Made by a program: the position numbers and the translations under genes | Part shown: positions 8,658 through 18,146 of the stretch, in pieces | How the letters are laid out: every line of letters begins with the position of its first letter | Position numbering within the stretch: position 1 is the stretch's first letter | The notes under the pieces: model-generated | What the model was told of the DNA's origin: nothing | What the model saw: the letters and a program-made list of their open reading frames with translations, nothing else | The model's database searches: none | NCBI GenBank assembly: GCA_937981575.1 | Contig: CALJNR010000021.1 | Span: 24,128 to 88,127, forward strand | DNA length: 64,000 nucleotides | Direction of reading: 5' to 3' | From: an uncultured Clostridia bacterium | GTDB lineage: Bacteria; Bacillota; Clostridia; Lachnospirales; Cellulosilyticaceae

Positions 8658-8960
8658 ATGAAAATAAGTATTATGAACTCGAAAATTAAAGATGATTTAA
8701 CCGATAAGTTGTTTGAGGGCATTTTAACACTAAGCACGGTAGAAGAATGCTATGCCTTTTTTGAAGATATATGCACAGTTCATGAAATCAAGTCCCTTGC
8801 ACAACGCTTAGAAGTAGCAAAAATGTTACAAGATAAGAAAACTTATATAGAGATTCAACAGGCAACCGGTGCTTCAACAGCAACAATCAGCAGAGTAAAC
8901 AGATGTCTCAGCTATGGCTCTGACGGATATAAAATAGTACTAGATAGAGTTAAACAATAA
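8658..8960 (+). CDS. YerC/TrpR-like DNA-binding protein
   Basis: A small helix-turn-helix protein of the YerC/YecD family, related to the Trp repressor. Key stretches are EECYAFFEDICTVHEIKSLAQR and a C-terminal HTH (YIEIQQATGASTATISRVNR). There are two possible starts: the ATG at 8658, which touches the GAGGAG site, and the ATG at 8673, 15 nt from it. Family length favours 8673. In Bacillus, yerC lies just before the pcrA operon, and pcrA follows here too, so the neighbourhood is conserved. DNA target unknown. Confidence 0.85.
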   Translation: MKISIMNSKIKDDLTDKLFEGILTLSTVEECYAFFEDICTVHEIKSLAQRLEVAKMLQDKKTYIEIQQATGASTATISRVNRCLSYGSDGYKIVLDRVKQ

Positions 8961-9016
8961 ACAGCTTAAAGGCTGTTTTATTTTTCTGAAGTTTATGATC
9001 AAAGGAGAAATATGAA

Positions 9017-11287
9017 ATGGATTTTACAAAAGGACTCAATGATGAGCAAAGGGAAGCTGTACTGCATACTGAGGGGCCTCTTCTTATTCTGGCAGGAGCT
9101 GGCTCAGGGAAAACAAGAGTGCTGACCCACCGCATTGCCCACTTAGTGGAAAATAAAGGGGTATCTCCTTGGGCTGTTTTAGCGATTACCTTTACGAATA
9201 AAGCAGCCAAAGAGATGAAAGAAAGAGTAGCAAAGCTTATTGGAGAAGAGATGGTCCAAGATATGTGGATCAGTACTTTCCATGCTATGTGTGTAAGAAT
9301 GCTGAGAAGATATGCAGAAAAACTGGGATATGGCAGGTTTTTTACGATTTATGATACAGCAGATCAAAAAGCACTTATCAAAGATATTTTAAAGGTGCTT
9401 AATGTTAGTGAAAAAAACTTTCAGGTCGGGACAGTTCTTGGCGGAATAAGCAGTAAAAAGAATGAACTAATAACCCCGGAAGCAGCAATTATTAAAGCAG
9501 GATCAGATTACCGTGAAAAAGTGATTGCGCAGGTTTATGAGGCTTACCAGAAGAAGCTAAAAGAAAATAATGCAATGGATTTTGATGATTTGTTAATGAA
9601 TGCCTACTTGTTGCTGAGAGACCAGCCGGATGTACTTAGTTATTATCAAAATAAGTTTCAGTATATATTGGTAGATGAATATCAGGATACAAACGGTGCC
9701 CAGTATCAGCTGGTTGAAATGCTTGCAAAAGCCCATCATAACCTATGTGTTGTAGGAGATGATGATCAGTCAATTTATGGATGGAGAGGCGCAGATATTC
9801 GTAATATCTTAGATTTTGAGAAAGACTTCAGGCAGACCAAAGTGATTAAACTTGAGCAAAACTATCGGTCAACTAAAAATATTTTGGATGCAGCAAATCG
9901 GGTCGTAGCGCACAACCATGGAAGAAAAGCCAAAAAACTCTGGACAGATAATGAAGAAGGACAGAAAATCACTATACTTCCAGCAAATAACGAATACCGC
10001 GAGGCAGATATGATTGCAGGACATATTATTAAAAGCATTGAAAGCGGAGAAAGAGATTATAGGGAATTTGCAATTTTATACCGTACCAATGCGCAGTCCC
10101 GTATACTTGAAGAAAAGATGGTTGAAAATACGATCCCATACAGACTTTTAGGCGGAACAAGGTTCTACGAAAGAAAAGAAATCAAAGATTTAGTCAGTTA
10201 CCTAAAAGTCGTGGCTAACATAAAAGATGATGTAGCGATCAAGCGGATTATTAATATTCCTAAAAGGGGAGTAGGAACTGCCAGTGTAAATGCCATAACA
10301 GATTACGCCCTAAGGCAAAACATGGACTTTTTTGAAGCGGCAAGATTATCATCAGAGCTGTATATCCTCGGCAAAGGGCCAAGTCAAAAAGTCCTCAGTT
10401 TCACATCCCTTATTGAAAAGCTTATTCAAATAGCAGCTTCAAATGATGTTAAAGCTTTACTTGAAGCTGTAATTAAGGAAACGGCCTATCTGGATTATAT
10501 CCGTCAGACCGAAGCTGAAACAGCGGAGGACCGTATTGCCAACATTGAAGAATTAATTGCAAAAACGATGCACTATATGAAAAATGCTGAAGAACCAAGT
10601 CTTCCAGAGTTTCTAGAAGAGGTTGCACTCGTTGCAGACGTTGATAACTATGACGAAGAGAGCAACTCGGTTGTGCTCATGACTTTGCATAGCGCAAAGG
10701 GGCTGGAATTTCCGGTCGTATTTATTCCAGGAGCTGAAGAAGGCCTTTTTCCAAGTTATATGAGCCTTACGGAAGGTGAAGACAAATTAGAAGAAGAAAG
10801 ACGATTGTGCTACGTAGGGATTACAAGGGCCAGAGAAAAGCTATATATGCTTTATGCTGAGCAGCGTACTCTTTTTGGAAGAACACAATACTGCCTTCCA
10901 TCAAGATTCATCAAAGAACTTGGGGCTTTTGAGAATACTGGGCAACAACTGCGCCAAAATAAAGACCAGATGAAAACATTCAGCGGAGGATTGAAAGAAG
11001 AGAAAAAGGCTTTTACGACTAAATCTTTTCAAAAACCAGAATTGCCTTCCCTCAAAAATAAAGGGCCTATTGGCGGTTTATATGCGGGGAGTCCTTCAAA
11101 GATAGAAAACTTACCACAGCCAGTTTTAGATTTTTCAGAAGGAGATGTTGTCAGTCACAAGACATTTGGAAAAGGAACAATTACAAAAATTGATCAGATT
11201 AAAGGAGATGTATTTGCGACCATTCAGTTTAAAAGCGGTGAAACCAGGCAGCTTAGTACCAGGTTTGCAAAACTCCAAAGATTGTAA
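9017..11287 (+). CDS. pcrA: ATP-dependent DNA helicase PcrA (UvrD/Rep type)
   Basis: Superfamily 1A 3'-5' helicase used in repair and in removing RecA and stalled complexes. Walker A is GAGSGKT at residues 27-33. Motif II is DEYQDTN near 220, motif III GDDDQSIYGWRGAD near 248, motif IV around QNYRST, motif V VVLMTLHSAKGLEF and motif VI VGITRAREKLYM. The 756-residue length matches Gram-positive PcrA, and a C-terminal Tudor-like tail (about 690-756, GDVVSHKTFGKGTI) is present. It is followed after a small unknown gene by ligA, the common pcrA-ligA pairing. Confidence 0.97.
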   Translation: MDFTKGLNDEQREAVLHTEGPLLILAGAGSGKTRVLTHRIAHLVENKGVSPWAVLAITFTNKAAKEMKERVAKLIGEEMVQDMWISTFHAMCVRMLRRYAEKLGYGRFFTIYDTADQKALIKDILKVLNVSEKNFQVGTVLGGISSKKNELITPEAAIIKAGSDYREKVIAQVYEAYQKKLKENNAMDFDDLLMNAYLLLRDQPDVLSYYQNKFQYILVDEYQDTNGAQYQLVEMLAKAHHNLCVVGDDDQSIYGWRGADIRNILDFEKDFRQTKVIKLEQNYRSTKNILDAANRVVAHNHGRKAKKLWTDNEEGQKITILPANNEYREADMIAGHIIKSIESGERDYREFAILYRTNAQSRILEEKMVENTIPYRLLGGTRFYERKEIKDLVSYLKVVANIKDDVAIKRIINIPKRGVGTASVNAITDYALRQNMDFFEAARLSSELYILGKGPSQKVLSFTSLIEKLIQIAASNDVKALLEAVIKETAYLDYIRQTEAETAEDRIANIEELIAKTMHYMKNAEEPSLPEFLEEVALVADVDNYDEESNSVVLMTLHSAKGLEFPVVFIPGAEEGLFPSYMSLTEGEDKLEEERRLCYVGITRAREKLYMLYAEQRTLFGRTQYCLPSRFIKELGAFENTGQQLRQNKDQMKTFSGGLKEEKKAFTTKSFQKPELPSLKNKGPIGGLYAGSPSKIENLPQPVLDFSEGDVVSHKTFGKGTITKIDQIKGDVFATIQFKSGETRQLSTRFAKLQRL

Positions 11288-11432
11288 ATTGTTTGGCTAT
11301 AGAGAGCTCTTTCTAAATGGAGAAGTAAGATGGGTTATTTTGGAGAACACATTGATTAATGGCAGATGAAGTGTTAAAATAGAAAAAACTAATGCTCTAT
11401 GGAATATTAGAATAAGGATGTGTGCCTTTTAT

Positions 11433-11618
11433 ATGTCATTACGAGAACTTATTAAAAGTGCAGAAGAATTTTTAAGGCTTGCAGATGAAATGTATAGAAG
11501 CGGAAAGATCACTTATGAAGAATATTATGAAATGACATTTATTAAAAAAAATTTTATAGATAATGCAAAGTATAATGCTGCTGCACAGTTTAGGAAACAA
11601 ACTAAGGATATCAAATAA
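11433..11618 (+). CDS. small uncharacterised protein between pcrA and ligA
   Basis: About 61-66 residues, hydrophilic and helical, rich in Glu, Lys and Tyr (RSGKITYEEYYEMTFIKKNF). There is an in-frame ATG at 11418 directly behind AAGG and another at 11433, neither ideally spaced. I chose 11433 because MSLRELIKSAEEFLRLADEM makes a natural amphipathic start. I do not recognise the family. It sits between pcrA and ligA and is followed by a terminator. Confidence 0.55.
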   Translation: MSLRELIKSAEEFLRLADEMYRSGKITYEEYYEMTFIKKNFIDNAKYNAAAQFRKQTKDIK

Positions 11619-11649
11619 CCTTAAGCAAAATAGCCGCTCATGGAGCTCC

Positions 11650-11690
11650 TTAATAGCAGGAATTTTTCATTGCTTTAAGGAGCTTTATTT
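11650..11690 (+). terminator. intrinsic terminator
   Basis: AGCTCCTTAA...TTAAGGAGCT stem with extra pairing TAGCA/TGCTT inside, followed by TTATTTAT. Confidence 0.7.
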
Positions 11691-11765
11691 ATGGGCCTTA
11701 AGCGTATAAAGATTGGTATTAAACAGCAGACTAAAAACAATAATGCATAGAGTTAGGAGAAAGCA

Positions 11766-13721
11766 ATGCCAGAGAGTCAAATGAAGAGGATGAAAGAATT
11801 AGTAGCTTTATTGGGAAAAGCAGCTTATGCTTATGAACAGCTGGATACAGAAATAATGAGCAACTATGAATATGATAAGCTGTATGATGAACTAAAAAAA
11901 CTGGAAGAAGAAACAGGCACTATACTTGCCGGGAGCGTAACACAGAAGGTAGGATATGAGGTTGTAGGCAGCCTTCCTAAGGTGGTTCATAGACAAAAAA
12001 TGCTTTCTCTTGATAAAACTAAAGAAATCAGCAAACTTAAGTCATTTTTAGGCGAACAGACAGGAGTTCTCTCATGGAAACTGGATGGACTTACGATTGT
12101 TTGTACTTATGAAAATGGGGAACTAAGTAGAGCTGTTACCAGAGGAAACGGGGAGATTGGAGAAGATATAACAAACAATGCTAAAACTTTTAAGAATATA
12201 CCCCTTATGATAGATTATAAAGATGATCTCGTGATTAGAGGGGAGGCTGTTATTACCTATACAGACTTTCGGAAAATCAATGAAAGCTTAGGGGAAAAAG
12301 AAGAAAAATATAAAAATCCAAGAAATTTATGCAGTGGGAGCGTAAGACAGCTGGACTCTAAAATTACAGCCAAGCGACACGTAAGGTTTTATGCTTTTTC
12401 AGTTGTAGAAGGAGGCATCAAAGCTTTATCTAAAAGTGAGCAGATGGATTGGCTGGCTCTAAATGGCTTTGATGTTGTAGAGTATAAGAAAGTGACAAAG
12501 GATATTATCGAAAATGAGGTGGATTACTTTTCCCAGGAAATAGCGAATCGGGATTTTGCTTCCGACGGCCTCGTCCTTACCTATGACAACATTGCTTATT
12601 CTAAATCACTAGGTGAAACCTCTAAGTTTCCAAAAGATTCAATAGCTTTTAAATGGAAAGATGAGATTGTAGAAACCAAAATCTTAAATATTGAGTGGAA
12701 TACCTCAAGGACTGGACTGATCAATCCGGTAGCTGTTTTTGAACCTGTAGAGATTGAGGGAACTACTGTTGAGAGGGCTAGTGTTCATAATCTGAGCATA
12801 CTTGAAGATTTAAAGCTGGGGGTTGGTGACACAGTTAAAGTTTATAAAGCCAATATGATTATTCCTCAGATATCAGAAAATATTACTCAGTCAGGGCCAG
12901 TAGCCATTCCAGAAGTTTGTCATGTATGCGGAGCAGAAACACTGATTAAGCAGGAAAAGTCTTCAAAGACGCTTTATTGTACCAATGGAAATTGTAAGGC
13001 TCAAAGGCTTAGGGCTTTTGTTCATTTCACAAGCAGAGACGCGATGAATATTGAAGGATTATCAGAAGCAACTATTGATAAATTCCTTGAAAAGGGCTAT
13101 TTAGCAGAATTCAGTTCTTTGTATCATTTAGAAGAACATAAAGAAGAAATTGTAAAGATGGAAGGTTTAGGCGAAAAGTCATATAACAATCTCATAAACT
13201 CCATCGAAAAGTCAAGACATGTCAGTCTGCCACAGTTCATTTACGCACTTGGTATTGGACAGGTAGGACTTAATACGGCAAAGCTTATCTGCAGATACTT
13301 TAATTATGACATCAGCAAGATCATGGAAGCTGAGGAAGAAGAACTTACACAGATCTCAGGGATAGGACCTGTAGTTGCCAAAACATTCAGCATTTATTTT
13401 GGCCTAGATGATAATAAGCAGATGGTTTATCGTTTGCTGCAGGAACTAGAGTTTAAAGCAGAAGCTGCACCTTTGGAAACTGAGTCTTCTATTAAAGACA
13501 AAATCTTTGTCATCACAGGAGAAGTACATCATTTTAAAAATAGAAAAGAGTTGCAGGCGAAGATAGAGTCATTAGGCGGGAAGGTAACAGGATCGGTAAG
13601 CAAAAGCACCCATTATCTTATTAATAATGACAGTACATCTGCTTCTGGTAAAAATAAAAAAGCCCAGGAACTAGGTATTCCTATACTAACGGAAGAAGCT
13701 TTTCTTAAACTGATTCACTAG
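11766..13721 (+). CDS. ligA: NAD+-dependent DNA ligase LigA
   Basis: Seals nicks using NAD+. The adenylated lysine is K105 in SWKLDG. The OB-fold follows, then a four-Cys zinc finger at about 385-412 (CHVCGAE, CTNGNCKAQR), helix-hairpin-helix repeats (MEGLGEKSYNNL, ISGIGPVVAKTF), and a BRCT domain at about 575-650. Domain order is complete, and 651 residues is at the short end of the family. The N-terminal NMN-binding Ia region is present (YDKLYDELKKLEEE). AGGAG lies 5 nt before the ATG. Confidence 0.95.
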   Translation: MPESQMKRMKELVALLGKAAYAYEQLDTEIMSNYEYDKLYDELKKLEEETGTILAGSVTQKVGYEVVGSLPKVVHRQKMLSLDKTKEISKLKSFLGEQTGVLSWKLDGLTIVCTYENGELSRAVTRGNGEIGEDITNNAKTFKNIPLMIDYKDDLVIRGEAVITYTDFRKINESLGEKEEKYKNPRNLCSGSVRQLDSKITAKRHVRFYAFSVVEGGIKALSKSEQMDWLALNGFDVVEYKKVTKDIIENEVDYFSQEIANRDFASDGLVLTYDNIAYSKSLGETSKFPKDSIAFKWKDEIVETKILNIEWNTSRTGLINPVAVFEPVEIEGTTVERASVHNLSILEDLKLGVGDTVKVYKANMIIPQISENITQSGPVAIPEVCHVCGAETLIKQEKSSKTLYCTNGNCKAQRLRAFVHFTSRDAMNIEGLSEATIDKFLEKGYLAEFSSLYHLEEHKEEIVKMEGLGEKSYNNLINSIEKSRHVSLPQFIYALGIGQVGLNTAKLICRYFNYDISKIMEAEEEELTQISGIGPVVAKTFSIYFGLDDNKQMVYRLLQELEFKAEAAPLETESSIKDKIFVITGEVHHFKNRKELQAKIESLGGKVTGSVSKSTHYLINNDSTSASGKNKKAQELGIPILTEEAFLKLIH

Positions 13722-13743
13722 TTATTTTTAATTTTGTTATTGT

Positions 13744-13858
13744 TATAGAGAAACGACTTTAAAACTTAACTTATTCATCTGTTTAGTATTATTTCTCACA
13801 ATGATTTCACAGCAAATACTACCGTGAATAAATTAAACTTAAAACGGTGAAATCTATA
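13744..13858 (-). repeat. crossed-inverted-repeat element, copy C (115 nt)
   Basis: Read on the minus strand it has order a-b-a'-c-b'-c'. On + coordinates: c' GAGAAACGAC 13748-13757, b' 13763-13777, c around 13788-13797, a' 13803-13810, b 13825-13839, a 13847-13854. The b/b' arms pair over 15 positions including three G-U pairs that only exist on the minus-strand RNA. Both ends are TATAGA (6-nt terminal inverted repeat). It lies between ligA and proA, opposite to both genes. Confidence 0.75.
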
Positions 13859-13867
13859 AGATAATGT

Positions 13868-13896
13868 TTGTAAGAATATTATAAAAAAGGTATAAT
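13868..13896 (+). promoter_or_regulatory. probable proA promoter
   Basis: TTGTAA at 13868-13873, 17-nt spacer, TATAAT at 13891-13896. The leader of about 90 nt can form a stem TTTATCAT/ATGATAAA. Confidence 0.6.
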
Positions 13897-13991
13897 AGAC
13901 CTATGTGTTTTTTATCATTAAATGCTACTGAATTTTAATGCATTAATAATAGATGATAAATCATTAGATTAAGGCAAAAGGAGGAAAAGAT

Positions 13992-15272
13992 ATGGAGATA
14001 TATGAAGCAGCAAAGGCAGCCAGAGAGGCATCCATTTTACTTGCGGCAATAAACGGAGATAAAAAAAATGAAGCACTGAAAGCTATAGCAGAAGCTATAA
14101 ACGCAAACCAAGATGCAATAGAAAAAGCCAATGCTATTGATATAGAGAATAGTCAAAAAGAGCAAATAGCAATGCCGATTTTAAAAAGGCTAAAGTTTGA
14201 TGCAGGAAAAATCAAAGATGTGTTGCAGGGAATAGAGAGCCTTAGAGGACTTGAAGATCCTGTAGGCAAGATTCAGCTAAAAACGGAACTGGATGAAAAT
14301 CTTATTTTGAACCGTATTTCATCGCCGATTGGGGTTATCGGGGTTATTTTTGAATCAAGACCCGATGCGCTCGTTCAAATCTCAACACTATGCTTAAAAA
14401 GCGGTAATGCCGTTTTGTTAAAAGGTGGCAGTGAGGCAAAAGAAACGAATAAAATACTTTATCAAATTATTAAGGATGCTTCAGAAAAAGCAGGTATGCC
14501 TGAAGGCTGGATTTCTCTAATGGAAAGCAGACAGGATGTTAATGCGATTCTTAAGATGGATGAGCTAATTGATCTGCTTATTCCAAGAGGTTCCAATGAA
14601 TTTGTAAGCTATATTATGAAAAATTCTAATATCCCTGTTATGGGCCATGCAGACGGTATCTGCCACACCTACGTAGATAAGGATGCGGATATCGAGCTGG
14701 CAGTTAACGTTGTAACAGATTCAAAAGTACAATACGTAGCAGTATGCAATGCTTTAGAAACGCTCTTAGTGCACAAAGATGTTGCCGAAGTTTTTCTGCC
14801 TCAGCTAAAGGCTTCTTTAGATAAGTACAATGTAGTTATTAAAGGCTGCGAGCAAACACGAGAAATCATCGAAGCAGACTGCGTGGATGAAAGTGACTGG
14901 GAGACTGAATATTTAGACTACATTCTTTCTATTAAAATTGTAGACAGCCTTCAGGAAGCGATAAATCATATTAATAAATATGGATCAGGGCATACGGACA
15001 GCATCATAACAACGGATCAAGATGCGGCAGATGAGTTTATGATGCTTGTAGATTCAGGGAATGTTTTTCATAATGTATCTACAAGGTTCAGCGATGGTTT
15101 CAGATATGGCTTCGGAGCTGAAGTTGGAGTGAGCACAGCTAAGATTCATGCCAGAGGACCAGTGGGTATAGAGGGACTGCTGATTTATAAGTATAAATTA
15201 TGCGGAAGCGGACATATTGTAGCTGATTATGCAAGTGGTAAAAAAAGTTTTACACATAAGAGAATCATATAA
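13992..15272 (+). CDS. proA: gamma-glutamyl phosphate reductase
   Basis: Second step of proline synthesis: NADPH-dependent reduction of L-glutamyl-5-phosphate to the semialdehyde. Aldehyde-dehydrogenase fold, 426 residues (normal length). The catalytic cysteine is C252 in YVAVCNALETLLVH; GVIGVIFESRPD and HARGPVGIEGLLIYKYKLCGSG are family signatures. proB, its usual partner, is not adjacent, so the kinase must be encoded elsewhere. AAAGGAGG precedes the ATG. Confidence 0.96.
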   Translation: MEIYEAAKAAREASILLAAINGDKKNEALKAIAEAINANQDAIEKANAIDIENSQKEQIAMPILKRLKFDAGKIKDVLQGIESLRGLEDPVGKIQLKTELDENLILNRISSPIGVIGVIFESRPDALVQISTLCLKSGNAVLLKGGSEAKETNKILYQIIKDASEKAGMPEGWISLMESRQDVNAILKMDELIDLLIPRGSNEFVSYIMKNSNIPVMGHADGICHTYVDKDADIELAVNVVTDSKVQYVAVCNALETLLVHKDVAEVFLPQLKASLDKYNVVIKGCEQTREIIEADCVDESDWETEYLDYILSIKIVDSLQEAINHINKYGSGHTDSIITTDQDAADEFMMLVDSGNVFHNVSTRFSDGFRYGFGAEVGVSTAKIHARGPVGIEGLLIYKYKLCGSGHIVADYASGKKSFTHKRII

Positions 15273-15302
15273 TCTTAAATACTTTACAGAGGAGATAATA
15301 AA

Positions 15303-16646
15303 ATGAAGTGTGAAAAATGCGGAAACATGAATTCCGAAGATCAAGTTAACTGCACAGAGTGCGGCGAACCATTAGAGAAAACAGGTATTGAAGAAGTAGT
15401 AGAGTCAGTAGCCAAACCTTTGGTTAATTTGATAACAGCGGGGTTAGAAGAAGGAACAGAATCTGAGCCCGAACAAAATAGTGAAAAAGCTTCTGCAGAA
15501 TATGAAGAAGCCCCTTTAGAAGATGGAGAAGAAGCAGATGAGGCGGCATTAGAAGAAACAGAAGAAGCTGAGGATACAGATTTAGGAGAAACGAGTGCTG
15601 CAGATCAACTGAATAATAAAAAGAAAAATACATTAAGAATGGCCTTAGGCATAATCCTCATTTTATTAGTTGGAACCTTCGCAGTTGTTTACTTTAATCA
15701 AAAAGGAAGAAATGCTGCTCCTGAGGAAATTAATGTTGAAGCCCCAACGGCGAATTCAGTTATTCCAGTTGGTAACAAGGAGACGGTTGCAACTCTTAAT
15801 GATCAGCCAATCAAACAATCTGTTTTTAACCTATATTTCTGGATTACACAGCAAAACTTTGAAAGTGCAGGGCCAAATATATGGGAAATGGAAACAGGTG
15901 GGATGAAAGCTATTGATCTTGCTAAAGAAAGTACGCTTAAAGATATCAAGCTTTCTATTGCAGCAGTGCAAAAAACCAATGATTTAGGAATTGCTTTGAC
16001 AGATGAAGAAAAAAAGATGGCATATGATCAAGCTAATGAGATCATGACAACCAACTTAGATTTAGGACCAAAGCTGCAAGCGGATATAACAGATATGGAA
16101 GAATTTCTTCTGCATAGAATTTATGTGCAAAAAGCACTTGAAGCCTTAAGCAACGCTTACAAGCCAACAGAAGAAGAAATTAATGCAGAAATGCAGGCAG
16201 TTCAAGCTAAATACGAAACAGCAACAGTGAAACACGTTTTGATTGGAAGCAAGGATGAAGAAGGCAAGGCGCTTGCGGAAGAAGTACTTCAGAAGGCTTT
16301 AGCTGGAGAAGATATGGCTGAGCTTGCAAAAGCTTATTCTGAGGATCCAGGATCAAAAGATTCAGGAGGAGAATATACATTCCCAAAAGGACAGATGGTT
16401 GCTGAGTTTGAGAATGCATCATTTACAGGAGAAATAGGGAAAGTATATCCAGAGCTTGTTGAAACCAGTTTCGGTTATCATATCATTAAGGTAGAAAACA
16501 GAACCTCTGGAGACATCGCACAGATCAAAGAAGAAAGTGAAAGAGCTGCTAAATATAAATATGCACAAAATGAGATTATCAAACTTAGCGAAACCATTAA
16601 AGTGGAAACAACACCATTATATGATAAAGTAGAAGTTATTAAATAA
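15303..16646 (+). CDS. zinc-ribbon, membrane-anchored PpiC-type peptidyl-prolyl isomerase
   Basis: 447 residues. N-terminal zinc ribbon (CEKCGNMNSEDQVNCTEC, residues 3-20), then an acidic low-complexity linker rich in Glu and Ala (about 30-100), one membrane helix (about 110-131), a SurA-like chaperone region with QPIKQSVFNLYFWI, and a PpiC/parvulin rotamase domain (about 300-405, VKHVLIGS, AKAYSEDPGSKDSGGEYTF, FGYHIIKVE). It likely folds exported proteins at the outer face of the membrane, like PrsA, but is tethered by a helix rather than a lipid. The start has GGAG 8 nt upstream. A zinc ribbon on the cytosolic side of a foldase is unusual. Confidence 0.85.
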   Translation: MKCEKCGNMNSEDQVNCTECGEPLEKTGIEEVVESVAKPLVNLITAGLEEGTESEPEQNSEKASAEYEEAPLEDGEEADEAALEETEEAEDTDLGETSAADQLNNKKKNTLRMALGIILILLVGTFAVVYFNQKGRNAAPEEINVEAPTANSVIPVGNKETVATLNDQPIKQSVFNLYFWITQQNFESAGPNIWEMETGGMKAIDLAKESTLKDIKLSIAAVQKTNDLGIALTDEEKKMAYDQANEIMTTNLDLGPKLQADITDMEEFLLHRIYVQKALEALSNAYKPTEEEINAEMQAVQAKYETATVKHVLIGSKDEEGKALAEEVLQKALAGEDMAELAKAYSEDPGSKDSGGEYTFPKGQMVAEFENASFTGEIGKVYPELVETSFGYHIIKVENRTSGDIAQIKEESERAAKYKYAQNEIIKLSETIKVETTPLYDKVEVIK

Positions 16647-16654
16647 TAATAATT

Positions 16655-16711
16655 TGGAATAAAAGGCGTTTTCCTAAACATAAGCTATTTATGTTGGGAG
16701 GCGCTTTTTTT
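16655..16711 (+). terminator. intrinsic terminator after the PpiC gene
   Basis: Imperfect stem (AACATAA.../TTATGTT with GGCG/CGCC-type outer pairs) followed by a run of seven T. Confidence 0.6.
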
Positions 16712-16714
16712 GTC

Positions 16715-16830
16715 TATAGATTTCACATCTTTGAGTTTAAGTTATCCTGAACAATGATGGTGTGAAATCATGGAGAGAAGCAACTTTGCATAGAAGGATA
16801 ACTTAAGTGTATTTGTTATTTTTGTATACT
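16715..16830 (+). repeat. crossed-inverted-repeat element, copy B (3' end degenerate)
   Basis: Starts TATAGATTTCACATC. Arm a (16719-16729) pairs with a' (16759-16769) over 11 bp with one G-U. Arm b (TTAAGTTATCCT, 16737-16748) pairs perfectly with b' (AGGATAACTTAA, 16795-16806). Arm c (GAGAGAAGCAAC, 16773-16784) has only a weak c' partner further on. It lies upstream of the rubrerythrin gene, same strand as copy A. Confidence 0.7.
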
Positions 16831-16861
16831 TTATGAATTTAAAAAAGTTTCGATAAGAGTG

Positions 16862-16917
16862 TTGACAAATAAAAAAAATATGATATTATAAATATATGGA
16901 AGTAATAATTATTATTA
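16862..16917 (+). promoter_or_regulatory. rubrerythrin promoter with Per-box-like operator
   Basis: TTGACA at 16862-16867 and TATTAT at 16884-16889 (16-nt spacer). Just downstream at 16903-16917 is a perfect 7-1-7 palindrome, TAATAATTATTATTA, matching 13 of 15 positions of the PerR box TTATAATNATTATAA. Peroxide control is inferred. Confidence 0.55.
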
Positions 16918-16968
16918 ATTAATAAGAGTTATTATAAAATAAGTCAATGACTATGGAGGGAACAAAGA

Positions 16969-17511
16969 ATGAAAAAATATGTATGTACAATTTGTGGTTA
17001 TGTTCATGAAGGCGATGAAGCACCTGAGAAATGTCCAATCTGCAAGGCACCAGCATCAAAATTTACTGAACAGGCAGCAGAACTTGCATGGGCAGATGAA
17101 CATAGAGTAGGCGTTGCAAAAGACTTAGATGAAAAAGTTGTAGAAGGACTCCGCCAAAACTTCATGGGCGAATGTACAGAAGTAGGAATGTACCTTGCGA
17201 TGAGCCGTCAAGCAGACAGAGAAGGATTCCCAGAGATTGCTGAAGCCTACAAACGTATTGCGATTGAAGAAGCAGAGCATGCTGCTAAATTTGCTGAACT
17301 TCTTGGAGAGGTAGTAACAGGAGATACCCGTAAAAATCTTCAAATGAGAGTAGACGCAGAAAATGGTGCCTGTCAAGGTAAAAAAGATTTAGCAACACTT
17401 GCAAAAGAATTAGGATACGATGCCGTACACGATACAGTGCATGAAATGTGCAAAGATGAAGCCCGCCATGGTCAGGCTTTTGCAGGACTTTTAAAAAGAT
17501 ACTTTAAATAG
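16969..17511 (+). CDS. rubrerythrin (reverse type: rubredoxin domain first)
   Basis: Non-haem iron peroxidase protecting anaerobes from hydrogen peroxide and oxygen. The N-terminal rubredoxin-like site has C6, C9, C22 and C25. A ferritin-like diiron four-helix bundle follows, with Glu/His ligands in [24 protein letters not shown] and [12 protein letters not shown]. The 180-residue length and domain order define the reversed form common in Clostridia. Single gene with its own promoter and terminator. AUG preceded by GGAGGG. Confidence 0.94.
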   Translation: MKKYVCTICGYVHEGDEAPEKCPICKAPASKFTEQAAELAWADEHRVGVAKDLDEKVVEGLRQNFMGECTEVGMYLAMSRQADREGFPEIAEAYKRIAIEEAEHAAKFAELLGEVVTGDTRKNLQMRVDAENGACQGKKDLATLAKELGYDAVHDTVHEMCKDEARHGQAFAGLLKRYFK

Positions 17512-17534
17512 GATTAATAAAATAGAACATATCA

Positions 17535-17578
17535 AAAAGGATGATGAAAAGTTTGCAGCTTTTCATCATCCTTTTTTT
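17535..17578 (+). terminator. intrinsic terminator after rubrerythrin
   Basis: AAAGGATGATGAAAAG and its complement around a 7-nt loop, then seven T. Confidence 0.9.
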
Positions 17579-17617
17579 GGGCTAGGCGCTTAAGTGGCTA
17601 TTAGAATTAGCGTTAAC

Positions 17618-17833
17618 TTATATGTCCCTTTTACTCCAAATCGTACAACTAAATATCAAAAGGATTAAGTGCAGTAAGCCAAGGACTGCCGGATGCAAAA
17701 AAACAATTTGCAGTAAGGCCGTTAAGATGAGAAGTACAGCAATATGTTTTAGCCATTTCTTTTTATTGATATAATTTAAGAGAAGGAGAAAGATTCCTAA
17801 GATTATGGGAAGTAATATTTTTAGAAAAAGCAA
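17618..17833 (-). CDS. small hydrophobic membrane protein, unknown
   Basis: 71 residues with two or three hydrophobic helices (LPIILGIFLLLLNYI, IAVLLILTALLQIVFL, LLHLILLIFSCTIW) split by basic KKKWLKH. The start is a TTG at 17833 with AAAGG about 10 nt upstream. I know no family for it. It could be a chance hydrophobic frame, but the clear helix-loop-helix pattern and RBS favour a gene. Confidence 0.45.
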   Translation of the reverse strand: MLFLKILLPIILGIFLLLLNYINKKKWLKHIAVLLILTALLQIVFLHPAVLGLLHLILLIFSCTIWSKRDI

Positions 17834-18146
17834 ATAAAAGATCCTTTCTATAGGAAGATATTTTTTGGAAATAAAAGTTTAATCCGATAAAGGCGCTAAA
17901 AGTTATTCTAATAAGTAAAGAGCAAATCCTGGTATATAGCGAGAGGGAGAGATCTAAGGAGTGAAGAAAGAATGAGTCAGAGAGAAAGCTTAGGATAAAT
18001 TAATACATTAATTACAATGAGGGCAGTAATTACTCAATAAGGTTCCATATGTATACTCCTTGCGAATTTAGTATAACATATTTATAATGAAAATAAAGAT
18101 GATTCAATATATTCTATCATTTAATTTGATTTATGGGGTGACGATA
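17834..18146. other. intergenic region, nothing recognised
   Basis: About 310 nt. Apart from upstream sequences of the two flanking small genes I see no gene, repeat or clear structure. Confidence 0.5.
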
